DNA from: VRUE01 sp963729995
GTDB lineage: Bacteria; Actinomycetota; Thermoleophilia; Solirubrobacterales; 70-9
Assembly (NCBI GenBank): GCA_963729995.1
Contig: CAVSPF010000003.1
Span: 248,001-312,000, forward strand
Direction: 5' to 3'
Length of the DNA stretch: 64,000 nucleotides
The translations under genes and the position numbers were made by a program. The notes beneath the pieces were generated by a model, which made no database searches, was not told the DNA's origin, and was given only the letters and a program-made list of their open reading frames with translations. Position 1 is the stretch's first letter, and the number at the start of each line of letters is the position of its first letter. Positions 43,901 to 50,416 of the stretch are shown here, one piece after another.

Positions 43901-44051
43901 CCGCCTCGCAGAGCTCGCGCTCAAACGCGTAGACGTCGTCCATGGTGGGGACGATGAGCACCGGGTCGCGGTCCAGGGAGTCGGTGAACCCGCGCCGGAT
44001 CAGGCCGGCGCGGCCGGAATTGGGAGGGCCGTGGATCAGATTCAGTGGCAT
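40992..44051 (-). CDS. addB: AddB-like exonuclease subunit with degenerate helicase domain
   Basis: The product has 1019 residues. The N-terminal P-loop GPPNSGRA at 8-15 has lost the lysine and threonine of Walker A, so ATP hydrolysis is doubtful. SAGERGEAEGIAAAVARLL and FDHVVIGSLQDGEFPRRGG are AddB/RecC-like. The C-terminal nuclease shows DVCSYRWFADHEL, HGAIDRAD, VHDYKVA and a final CPSYCEFASIC, again suggesting an iron-sulfur cluster. It pairs with the helicase gene downstream (ATGA overlap) as an AddAB- or AdnAB-like complex. It is the first gene of the operon. Confidence 0.85.
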   Translation of the reverse strand: MPLNLIHGPPNSGRAGLIRRGFTDSLDRDPVLIVPTMDDVYAFERELCEAGATMGGALMTFAGLFRTVTAAAGAPPGPELTATQRLRTVSVAIEERQARLGPLRRSAARAGFAGALMRLLDELQAAGLDPTAVETGAGTLEDSAYLSDIATLFAGYTEVRDRLGRTDSHGIAREAIALLRGSGEFWAARPVFLYGFDDLTHNQLELIEALAARTVVTVAIPFEEGNSALAARARLLEALRDRIGVDAETRTAADPRNTDNPLLFGLERGFGGAEAEPQAPGQGLTLLRSAGERGEAEGIAAAVARLLHDGASEGDVAIALRDPERRGRLLARVLESYGVAVALEAELPVSSTGVGGALLALLEAEHGTRRATDVLRWLRGPAGAGTGSTDWLERSIRRRRAQTAAEALELWLERNEDLPYDLRRLREAGPDLLGAEVGETARRMAARFLDDDRDGPPPGPGDGTELQAAATISNALAELAELGDIAPGPAELIAFLKELNFRAWSGPAEGRVRIADPQRLRAWRFDHVVIGSLQDGEFPRRGGGDPFLSERQRVALGLDPRRDTDAEERYLFYACLSLPRKNLFLSYRDSDESGVAEARSPLLDEVRRLLDPPPDGGTRDRVEDSITHGRDLTQVVHHVGEAPSEDELARSVAAHVRGSDATGPLDVAAAEPATRARIEARLATARRAEEAAREPGPLTNPAVIESLRAVSAYGGTTLEGFDVCSYRWFADHELRPRPLDPVPDPLVQGSLMHAVLERLYREGPEGEPLPRPSSLGAWIGRGRDLVAEVAAERGLGGRPAERTIRRSVERLLARFLSEEAKRSGGVFEPWLLEAKFGEGEDSEQPALEIDGWRLHGAIDRADRAPDGRALVHDYKVASRAPAAKKLEEEARLQLQLYLLVVTERWGATPSGALYHPLRATKDRRPRGLLVDDAAADLASYDLVGTDILSREEFEQLLDEARDRANRIVARMRNGEIRRDPGPRAGLRNHDICPSYCEFASICRRDRTPVAEEDRESEER

Positions 44052-44196
44052 GGGAGAAGGCGTCTCAGCATAGGTTCGCCCCCGGCGCGGGCCCGGGCGG
44101 GCTCAACAGGCGCTTTTCGGCCCGCCGCAGGCCGCAAATGGGGTGAATTGGAGTCCCGCTTTGCCGTCTTCCGCCCTCTCTAGATTGACCTTACTC

Positions 44197-44652
44197 ATGG
44201 CCCTTTGCTTTGTAGATCCAGGCGATGCGATTCGCACGATCGCCGATTCGGTCGGTCGCGAAGCCAGGCGCCAGCTGCTTGGCGAGGCCGTTCGTGCCTG
44301 GGTCGACGAAATCCCAGACCACGAGCTCGAGATCCACTACGCGAAAGCGCTGTCGGAGCTCGACGAGCACGATCTCTCGATGCTGGCCGCCTGGCACGGC
44401 TCGATGGAGGTTGGCCATCCGCTCCCGAATCGCGACTTCCTGATGGGTGCTTTCGGCTCGCTCGGCGAGAATCGGCGCGAGGCTCTCAAGCTGGCCGCCG
44501 GCTTCCGCGGGGAGGAGGCGGTCGACGCTGGCATCACCGAGGAGGACGCGCTGGAGCTTGTCCTCGGCATGCTTTCCCCTCCGCGCCTGATGGAGCTCGC
44601 GGTCGAGGCGGTCGAGCTTTACATCTGGGACCGCGCCGGCTCAGAAAACTAG
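44197..44652 (+). CDS. Acidic helical protein of unknown function
   Basis: The product is 151 residues from the ATG at 44197. TAGATT at 44181-44186 is a fitting -10 box with a leader of a few bases. The frame is open upstream to 44143 but has no initiation signal there. The protein is acidic and helical (ADSVGREARRQLLGEAVRAWVDEIPDHELEIHYAKALSEL, DAGITEEDALELVLGML), with no membrane segment. No domain is recognised. The 3' end overlaps the convergent HAD gene by 12 bases. Confidence 0.65.
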   Translation: MALCFVDPGDAIRTIADSVGREARRQLLGEAVRAWVDEIPDHELEIHYAKALSELDEHDLSMLAAWHGSMEVGHPLPNRDFLMGAFGSLGENRREALKLAAGFRGEEAVDAGITEEDALELVLGMLSPPRLMELAVEAVELYIWDRAGSEN

Positions 44653-45294
44653 CCCGAGCGCCGCCTGGATGTCCGCGATCGCCTGCTCGTTGTCGCGGAA
44701 GTGGACGGCCGTCATTCCGGCCTTCTGCGCCCCTTCGCAGTTGACGTCCACGTCGTCGATGAAAAGGCAGGCCTCGGCCGCCAGCCCGATTCGCTCCAGG
44801 GTCAGCGCGTAGATTCTCGACTCAGGCTTGCGGCAGCCGACGAAGCCCGAGTCGACGACCGTCTCGAAGATCTCGTCGACCGGCAGCATCGAGCGCCACA
44901 GCGGCTCCCACTCGCGGACGTTGTTGGTCAGCATCCCCATCTGGAAGCCCGCCGCCTTCAGCTCGCGCATCAGCTCGATCATCGGGGGGTTCGGGTCGAG
45001 CGCCTCGAAGTAGATCTCTCTGAAGCGGTGCAGCGCCGGACGGTGGCCGAGCAGCGGTTCGAGCCCGTCGGCGAGGCGGTCCAGGAAGGTCGCCTCGCTG
45101 ATCTCGCCTCGCTCCAGCTCGAAGAGCGGATTTTCGCCGTCGGCTTCGGCGATCGCCTGCATCGCCCTGCCGAGGTTCTCGGGCGAGATCCCGGTCTCGT
45201 TCTGGACGGCCATGAAGGACTGCACCAGCGGCGTTGTGAGCACCCCGCCGAAATCGGAGATCACGGCCGTGATCTGCGAGCTTCGCTCAGCCAC
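44641..45294 (-). CDS. HAD-superfamily (subclass IA) hydrolase
   Basis: The product has 217 residues. Motif I is SDFGGVL with nucleophile D14. The usual second aspartate is replaced by glycine (G16), as in the DxGGV group related to epoxide-hydrolase N-domains and YihX. Motif II is MLTNN, motif III is the K of CRKPESRIY, and motif IV is FIDDVDVN. It is probably a small-molecule phosphatase or a relative with altered chemistry. The start codon overlaps the upstream 45287-45679 gene by eight bases. Confidence 0.82.
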   Translation of the reverse strand: MAERSSQITAVISDFGGVLTTPLVQSFMAVQNETGISPENLGRAMQAIAEADGENPLFELERGEISEATFLDRLADGLEPLLGHRPALHRFREIYFEALDPNPPMIELMRELKAAGFQMGMLTNNVREWEPLWRSMLPVDEIFETVVDSGFVGCRKPESRIYALTLERIGLAAEACLFIDDVDVNCEGAQKAGMTAVHFRDNEQAIADIQAALGLVF

Positions 45295-45679
45295 CTTCCC
45301 GCACCACCTCGTAGTGGCCGAGACCGTCCCGTCCCTCCAGCGACCAGCGAAAGAAGGCGATCTCGGTGCTAAGGCCGGGTCGGTGCACGGAGCTGGAGCT
45401 GATCAGCGTCCCGGCGCCGCGCAGCGGCTGCCCCGCGTCGCCGTCGGTCCACAGCTCCAGCGTGGCGCGCCGCTGCACGCCGTCCGGCCCGTACTCGGTC
45501 GACAGCAGTGCCTCGGTGACCTCCACCGGGGCGCCATCGGGATCGCAGAGGACCGCCACGACCACCTCCTCGCCGTGACCTGCCGACGCCGGTGGCCGCA
45601 CCGCGCTCAGCGCCAGCAGCCCGCCGTCGGAGAAGGCGATCCCGATCGATCGCCGCTGGATCTGGTCTTGCGCAGTCAT
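45287..45679 (-). CDS. Conserved-looking protein of unknown function, coupled to the HAD hydrolase
   Basis: The product has 130 residues. It is beta-rich (RRSIGIAFSDGGLLALSAV, EEVVVAVLCDPDGAPVEVTEALLSTEYGPDG, RRATLELW, STEIAFFRWSLEGRDGLGHYEVV), with no signal or membrane helix. TAGGCT lies nine bases before its ATG. It overlaps the HAD gene by eight bases, so the two are probably translated together. No family is recognised. Confidence 0.6.
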   Translation of the reverse strand: MTAQDQIQRRSIGIAFSDGGLLALSAVRPPASAGHGEEVVVAVLCDPDGAPVEVTEALLSTEYGPDGVQRRATLELWTDGDAGQPLRGAGTLISSSSVHRPGLSTEIAFFRWSLEGRDGLGHYEVVREGG

Positions 45680-45720
45680 CGCGCGCGAAGCCTATTGACC
45701 GCCCGAGCTCGAGGCCCGGC

Positions 45721-45726
45721 TACCAT
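45721..45726 (+). promoter_or_regulatory. Leaderless-type -10 hexamer TACCAT for the SufT-like gene
   Basis: TACCAT is followed by six bases and then the ATG at 45733. Confidence 0.5.
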
Positions 45727-45732
45727 TGGCCG

Positions 45733-46050
45733 ATGCCCGAGAACCAGGCAGACATAGTGACCGAGGACGACGTCCTGGAGGCGCTCGAGGAAGTCATCGA
45801 CCCGGAGCTGGGGCTCGACTTCGTGTCGCTCGGCCTCGTCTACGACGTGGAGATCGAGGGTGAGGACGTCTACGTCACCTTCACGCTGACGACGCCGGCC
45901 TGCCCAATCGGCCCCCAGGTCTCCGAGCAGATGAAGGAGTTCGTCGGCGACCTCGCGGGAGTCGGCGCCGTCCACCCCAAGATGGTCTTCGACCCGCCGT
46001 GGTCACCGGAGATGATGACCGACGATGCCAAGTTCGCACTCGGGTTCTGA
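45733..46050 (+). CDS. sufT: SufT/PaaD-like DUF59 iron-sulfur assembly factor
   Basis: The product is 105 residues from the ATG at 45733. The DUF59 signature is VLEALEEVIDPELGLDFVSLGLVYDVEIEG, then TLTTPACPIGPQVSEQM with the conserved cysteine, and VHPKMVFDPPWSPEMM. Family members help mature iron-sulfur proteins. In many actinobacteria sufT ends the suf operon; here it is about 6 kb from sufD. It has its own leaderless-type promoter, not the block shared by the two suf operons. Confidence 0.85.
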   Translation: MPENQADIVTEDDVLEALEEVIDPELGLDFVSLGLVYDVEIEGEDVYVTFTLTTPACPIGPQVSEQMKEFVGDLAGVGAVHPKMVFDPPWSPEMMTDDAKFALGF

Positions 46051-46066
46051 CCGCAGGGTTTGTCAG

Positions 46067-46112
46067 CGAGTGATGAGTTTGTACCCCTATAGGGTCATCA
46101 ACTCATCACTCG
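46067..46112. terminator. Bidirectional terminator hairpin between sufT and fxsA
   Basis: Perfect 13-base arms CGAGTGATGAGTT (46067-46079) and AACTCATCACTCG (46100-46112) enclose a second small stem (ACCC/GGGT). It lies between convergent genes, and the right arm includes the fxsA stop codon. Confidence 0.6.
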
Positions 46113-46585
46113 TCGTCGGTCCTCGATAGCTGGCGACTGTCGACGGGGACCTCTTCGGCGGTGGCGTCGAAGTCGTAGGAGCGGCCGTTGCCGGGTGCGG
46201 CAGGGCCTTTGCGGACGCCGACGAGGATGAAACGCCGGCCCACGTAGGCGCGCAGCAGGCGGCGGGCGATTGCGCGGGTGGGCGGGATCAGGAGGATGGC
46301 GCCGGCGACGTCGGTGATGAACCCCGGGGTCAGCAGCAGGGTGCCGCCGACGGCGATCATCAGGCCGTCGGCGACCTCGCGACCCGGAAAGCGACGTTCG
46401 GAGAGCGCGGCGTTGAAGCGGCGCCAAGCGCCGCGGCCCTGGTGGCGCAGGAGCAGCGAGCCGAGCACCGCGTCGGCGACCAGCAATGCCAGGGTCGGCA
46501 GCACCCCGATCAGCGAGCCGACCTTGATGATCACGTACAGCTCCGCGATCGGGACCGCGATGAAAAGGGCTATGAGGAGGCCCAT
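46106..46585 (-). CDS. fxsA: FxsA-family membrane protein
   Basis: The product is 159 residues from the ATG at 46585. The first two helices (LLIALFIAVPIAELYVIIKVGSLIG and PTLALLVADAVLGSLLLRHQG) and the later GLMIAVGGTLLLTPGFITDVAGAILLIPPTRAIAR are the FxsA signature. The tail is hydrophilic and acidic. FxsA is a cytoplasmic-membrane protein first known for phage T7 exclusion relief; its normal role is unclear. TACGCT lies exactly six bases before the start. Confidence 0.85.
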   Translation of the reverse strand: MGLLIALFIAVPIAELYVIIKVGSLIGVLPTLALLVADAVLGSLLLRHQGRGAWRRFNAALSERRFPGREVADGLMIAVGGTLLLTPGFITDVAGAILLIPPTRAIARRLLRAYVGRRFILVGVRKGPAAPGNGRSYDFDATAEEVPVDSRQLSRTDDE

Positions 46586-46591
46586 GGCACA

Positions 46592-46597
46592 AGCGTA
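46592..46597 (-). promoter_or_regulatory. Leaderless-type -10 hexamer TACGCT for fxsA
   Basis: On the minus strand, TACGCT is followed by six bases and then the ATG at 46585. Confidence 0.5.
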
Positions 46598-46632
46598 GCC
46601 CTGGGACTCGTTCGGCCTGGCCGCCCGCGCTG

Positions 46633-48045
46633 TCAGGCCGCGGCCACGGCCGTGGCCGCGGCCTCCAGCTCCGCCAGCGCCTCGTCGATTCCCTCGGCGA
46701 TGACGTCGACGTCGCCCATCGAGTCGTAGTCCGCCAGCAGGCCGAAGCAGACACGGCCGTTGTAGCTCATGATCGCCACGGCAAGCGCGTGGTTCTGGGG
46801 CAGGAAGGCGACCGGGAAGACCTCCAGGAGCTCCCGTCCCAACAGATACAGCGGGATCTGCGGCCCGGGCACGTTGGTGACGATCAGGTTGAACAGCCGG
46901 GTCGAGAAGTTGAGTCGGGAGGCCTGGGCGAGCAGGGTCGGCGGCGCGAAGTCGTTGAAGCGGGCGATCACCTCGGCGCCGAGCGCCTGCTTGGACCGCT
47001 TCAGCCCCTCCATCTGCTCGCTGACGACCCGCAGCCGCCGCACCGGGTCCGCAAGGTAGACCGGCAGGGGGCCGCGCATCACGGCGAGGCGGTTCCCGAG
47101 CTCTCCCCGCTCGTCCTCGGTGCGGATCGAGACCGGCACCAGCGCCCGCAGCTCCAGGCCCTCGGTCCGGACCCCGCGCCCGCGCAGCCACGTTCGCAGG
47201 GCGCCCGTCACGACAGCCAGCACGACGTCGTTGACGGTGCCCCCAAGCGCGTCCTTGATCCGTTTGAAGGTTGCCAGCTCCGAGCGCGCCAGCACGAAGC
47301 GGCGATGCGGTCCGATCGCATGGTTCAGCGGCACTTTGGGCGCCGGTTCCGCGAGTGCTCCGGCCACCTCGCTGACTCCCTCCAGCGCCTCGACCATGCG
47401 CCGGGCCGCGCCCTCCGGGTGCTGCAGGGCAAGGACCGCACGCTCCGCCAGCTTCATGGGTGCCGCCGCGGCGTCGGTGAGTCCCCGGGCGACCAGCTGG
47501 GCGGTGGAGGGAGCTGGCTGGGGCTTCCAGTCGTCTTCGACTGCCGCCGGGTCCGGGATCGGCTCCAGATCGAAGAGGACGGTTGCGATGTCGACGCCGG
47601 AGATGCCGTCGACCATCGCGTGGTGGGTCTTCGTGACTATCGCGAAGCGGTCACGCTCGAGCCCCTGCACGAGCCACATCTCCCACAACGGCTTCGAGCG
47701 GTCCAGCTGTTGTGAGAAGACGCGCCCGGCGAGATGCTTCAGCTGGGTTTCGCCGCCCGGCTCGGGCAGCGCGGCGTGCCGGATGTGGTAGGTGAGGTTG
47801 AAGTTGACGTCGTCGACCCAGAGTGGGCGGCCGGCCTCCAGCGGCGGCACGGCGAGGCGCTGGCGAAAGCGCGGAACCTTGCCCAGGCGTCCCCGGACGT
47901 GCTCGACCAGGTCGACATAGAGGGGTGCGGGACCCTCGAAGATCGCGATCCCGCCCACGTGCATGTGGCTGGACGACGTCTCGTTGGTGAGGAACGAGGC
48001 GTCGGTTGCGGTCAACCGGTCGAGGTGGCCTCCTGCGGTCTGCAT
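46633..48045 (-). CDS. Wax ester synthase/diacylglycerol acyltransferase (WS/DGAT)
   Basis: The product has 470 residues, the normal length. The catalytic motif HHxxxDG is H141-H-A-M-V-D-G147. NDVVLAVVTGALR and NVPGPQIPLYLLG are the other WS/DGAT signatures. Known role: forms triacylglycerol or wax esters from acyl-CoA, a storage route common in actinobacteria. Together with the beta-oxidation genes it fits an organism that stores and uses lipids. TAGCCT lies six bases before the ATG. Confidence 0.9.
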   Translation of the reverse strand: MQTAGGHLDRLTATDASFLTNETSSSHMHVGGIAIFEGPAPLYVDLVEHVRGRLGKVPRFRQRLAVPPLEAGRPLWVDDVNFNLTYHIRHAALPEPGGETQLKHLAGRVFSQQLDRSKPLWEMWLVQGLERDRFAIVTKTHHAMVDGISGVDIATVLFDLEPIPDPAAVEDDWKPQPAPSTAQLVARGLTDAAAAPMKLAERAVLALQHPEGAARRMVEALEGVSEVAGALAEPAPKVPLNHAIGPHRRFVLARSELATFKRIKDALGGTVNDVVLAVVTGALRTWLRGRGVRTEGLELRALVPVSIRTEDERGELGNRLAVMRGPLPVYLADPVRRLRVVSEQMEGLKRSKQALGAEVIARFNDFAPPTLLAQASRLNFSTRLFNLIVTNVPGPQIPLYLLGRELLEVFPVAFLPQNHALAVAIMSYNGRVCFGLLADYDSMGDVDVIAEGIDEALAELEAAATAVAAA

Positions 48046-48051
48046 GGTGCA

Positions 48052-48057
48052 AGGCTA
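48052..48057 (-). promoter_or_regulatory. Leaderless-type -10 hexamer TAGCCT for the WS/DGAT gene
   Basis: On the minus strand, TAGCCT is followed by six bases and then the ATG at 48045. It faces the ispH promoter in a 79-base divergent spacer. Confidence 0.5.
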
Positions 48058-48112
48058 GCCTCGACCGGTTGCGGGGGCCATCCCGCGATCCCGTTCGCAA
48101 CACCGCCACCGC

Positions 48113-48118
48113 TACTCT
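48113..48118 (+). promoter_or_regulatory. Leaderless-type -10 hexamer TACTCT for ispH
   Basis: TACTCT is followed by six bases and then the ATG at 48125. Confidence 0.5.
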
Positions 48119-48124
48119 GAGTCC

Positions 48125-49084
48125 ATGGCCTCCACCACCACCGCGACACCGAAGCGGGTCCTGCTTGCTGCCCCGCGCGGATACTGCGCCGGGGTCGACC
48201 GTGCTGTGCAGACGGTCGAGCGGGCGCTCGATCGGTACGGCGCCCCGGTCTACGTGCGCAAGGAGATCGTCCACAACAAGCACGTCGTGGAGGAGCTGTC
48301 GAAGCGCGGCGCGATCTTCGTCGAGGAGGAGACCGAGGTGCCGGAGGGGGAGTTGGTCGTCTTCTCCGCCCACGGGGTCGCGCCGGCCGTCCACGAGAAC
48401 GCCGTCGCCCGTCACCTGCGCACGATCGATGCCACCTGTCCCCTGGTGACCAAGGTCCACGTCGAGGCACGTCGCTTTGCCGCCGACGGCTACACGATCG
48501 TGATGATCGGCCACGCCGGGCACGAGGAGGTGGAAGGGACGACTGGGGAGGCCCCCGGCAGCATCGTCCTGGTGCAGACCGCCGGGGAGGTCGACGAGCT
48601 GGAGGTCACCGACCCGGAGCGAGTCGCCTTCATCACCCAGACGACTCTCTCGATCGACGAGACGGCCGAGATCATCGCCGCCCTGCGCGCCCGGTTTCCG
48701 GCGATCGTCAGCCCCAAGTCCGACGACATCTGTTACGCGACCACCAACCGCCAGATCGCCGTCAAGCAGCTTGCCCGCGAGTGCGAGCTGGTGCTGGTGA
48801 TCGGTTCCACCAATTCCTCCAACTCGAACCGCCTGGTCGAGGTGGCGCGCGAGCACGGGGCCGCCTCCCATCTGATCGACAATCACACTCAGGTTCGCGA
48901 GGAGTGGCTGGTGGGGGTCGAGACGGTTGGCATCACGTCCGGGGCCAGCGCCCCCGAGGAGCTGGTCGAGCGCCTTGTCGAGCTTTTCCGCGAGCGTGGC
49001 GCCGAGGAGGTCTCCGAGCTGCGCATGGTCGAGGAGGACGTGCGGTTCATGCTGCCCAAGGAGATTCGCGCGGTCACCGTCTGA
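48125..49084 (+). CDS. ispH: 4-hydroxy-3-methylbut-2-enyl diphosphate reductase
   Basis: The product has 319 residues. Iron-sulfur cysteines are C21 in APRGYCAGVDRAV, the C of DATCPLVTKVH and the C of DDICYATTNRQ. HGVAPAV, GHAGHEEVEGT, TQTTLSIDET and GSTNSSNSNRL are the substrate-pocket motifs. It performs the last step of the MEP isoprenoid pathway, yielding IPP and DMAPP. It is one of the window's iron-sulfur clients. It is a single gene ending 12 bases before the convergent thioredoxin-like gene. Confidence 0.96.
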   Translation: MASTTTATPKRVLLAAPRGYCAGVDRAVQTVERALDRYGAPVYVRKEIVHNKHVVEELSKRGAIFVEEETEVPEGELVVFSAHGVAPAVHENAVARHLRTIDATCPLVTKVHVEARRFAADGYTIVMIGHAGHEEVEGTTGEAPGSIVLVQTAGEVDELEVTDPERVAFITQTTLSIDETAEIIAALRARFPAIVSPKSDDICYATTNRQIAVKQLARECELVLVIGSTNSSNSNRLVEVAREHGAASHLIDNHTQVREEWLVGVETVGITSGASAPEELVERLVELFRERGAEEVSELRMVEEDVRFMLPKEIRAVTV

Positions 49085-49096
49085 GGGCTCACGCCC

Positions 49097-49921
49097 TCAA
49101 CCCGGGATGCCGGCGGCGAAGCTGAGCGACCAGATGCGGAGGCCGGGGGAGGGGCGGAGCACGATCGTGTGGGTCTCGTGGCATGGGTGCTCGGTGAGGG
49201 TGTAGAGGGCCGGGCGATCCACCGCGACCGAGGGGAGGGTTGACCCGTCGAGCTCGATGTCGATCTCGCCCTCGCCCTCCGCGGTCGCGTAGGCGCCGCC
49301 GGCCGCGTACTCGATGGCCAGCTCCTCGCCGTCCTCGCCGGCGATCCACGGCTGCTCCCATGAACCGCCCGGAAAGAGCTCCTCGCTCGGGGGCATCACC
49401 CGGGCGCCGGGGCCATCGGTGAGGCGCAGGGGCGCCATCGGCGCGGGCAGCTGGCGCAGAGCGTCGAGCTCGCGCAGCTCGGCTTGGATCGCCTCCTCCG
49501 TGGCCCGGTACTCGCCCTCGCCGAAGTGGAACCAGGCGAGCGTCCCACCCCTCTTCCAGAGGAAGAGGCTGGGCCATCCCTCGCAGCCGTAGGCATGCCA
49601 CAGCTCCCGGCCCGCGTCGATCGCCACCGGGAAGCCGGTGCCCAGTCGTCTCAACCCGGCGGCGACCGTGTCGCGGTCGGCGCCGAACGGGAAGCGCGCC
49701 GCCTGCACTCCGACCGTGGCAAGGCCGGCGTCGCGGTAGCGCCTGTCCCACTCGACGAGGTAGGGCAGCGTTCGCACGCTGTTGAGCTGGGCAAAGTCGA
49801 GGAAGTGGACGAGCACGGGCCCGCGCGCGGTCAGCGCCGGCATCGAGTGCGGCGCTTCCCCGACCCACTCGATTCGAGTGGGCAGGCCCGGCGCGGCGAT
49901 GTCCTCCCGTTCGGGACGCAC
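49097..49921 (-). CDS. Thioredoxin-fold protein lacking the CxxC active site
   Basis: The product is 274 residues from the GTG at 49921. The start is supported by TACCGT exactly six bases upstream. The frame is open further to 50281, but that region lies across the divergent gene. GPVLVHFLDFAQLNSVRTLPYLVEW aligns with the active-site helix of DipZ/redoxin domains, with no cysteine at the CxxC site. A C-terminal beta domain follows. There is one cysteine in YGCEGWPSLF. The role is probably structural or binding, not redox. The neighbouring divergent pair encodes a cupredoxin and a membrane protein. Confidence 0.7.
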   Translation of the reverse strand: MRPEREDIAAPGLPTRIEWVGEAPHSMPALTARGPVLVHFLDFAQLNSVRTLPYLVEWDRRYRDAGLATVGVQAARFPFGADRDTVAAGLRRLGTGFPVAIDAGRELWHAYGCEGWPSLFLWKRGGTLAWFHFGEGEYRATEEAIQAELRELDALRQLPAPMAPLRLTDGPGARVMPPSEELFPGGSWEQPWIAGEDGEELAIEYAAGGAYATAEGEGEIDIELDGSTLPSVAVDRPALYTLTEHPCHETHTIVLRPSPGLRIWSLSFAAGIPG

Positions 49922-49927
49922 GCGCGC

Positions 49928-49933
49928 ACGGTA
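49928..49933 (-). promoter_or_regulatory. Leaderless-type -10 hexamer TACCGT for the thioredoxin-fold gene
   Basis: On the minus strand, TACCGT is followed by six bases and then the GTG at 49921, which decides the start. Confidence 0.5.
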
Positions 49934-50044
49934 TCCGCCTGCCGGGACCGGCGAGCTCGAGGGGAATGGACTGCGGACTTCCCGCAAGCCGAAGGCATAT
50001 GGTCTCCCGGGCAAACGGTGGCCTGAGGGCTGAAGGAGCAGCCG

Positions 50045-50416
50045 GTGAGATCGAGGGCAGGGGGTGTGGTGCTGGGCGCGGCGGTCGTCGTTGCGGCGAT
50101 CGCGCTGTTCGTGGTGCTGAAGGACAACGGCAGCAGCAGCACTAACGCAAGCGGCAAGGTCCCGACCATCGTCATCAGGAACGGGAAGCCGGTCGGCGGC
50201 ATCGCCGAGCTCACCTACAACGAGGGCGAACGGGTCCGCTTCAAGGTGGAGTCCGACGTCAGCGACGAGGTCCACGTGCACGGCTACGACGTCATGAAGG
50301 ACGTCAAAGCGGGCGGTTCGGTCAGCTTCGACTTCCCGGCCACGATCGAAGGCCTCTTCGAGGCGGAGCTGGAGGGCCGCAAGGAGCAGATCCTGGAGCT
50401 GCGGGTCAATCCGTGA
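50045..50416 (+). CDS. Membrane-anchored cupredoxin-like protein
   Basis: The product has 123 residues and a GTG start with AAGGAG upstream. An N-terminal hydrophobic anchor lies at about 7-26. The rest is a short beta-barrel (PTIVIRNGKPVGGIAELTYNEGERVRFKVES, DEVHVHGYDV, GGSVSFDFPATIEGLFEAELEG), with HVHGYD in the position of a cupredoxin metal ligand. No complete type 1 copper set (Cys plus Met) is present, so metal binding is uncertain. It is coupled by GTGA overlap to a large membrane protein, implying joint function. Confidence 0.72.
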   Translation: MRSRAGGVVLGAAVVVAAIALFVVLKDNGSSSTNASGKVPTIVIRNGKPVGGIAELTYNEGERVRFKVESDVSDEVHVHGYDVMKDVKAGGSVSFDFPATIEGLFEAELEGRKEQILELRVNP

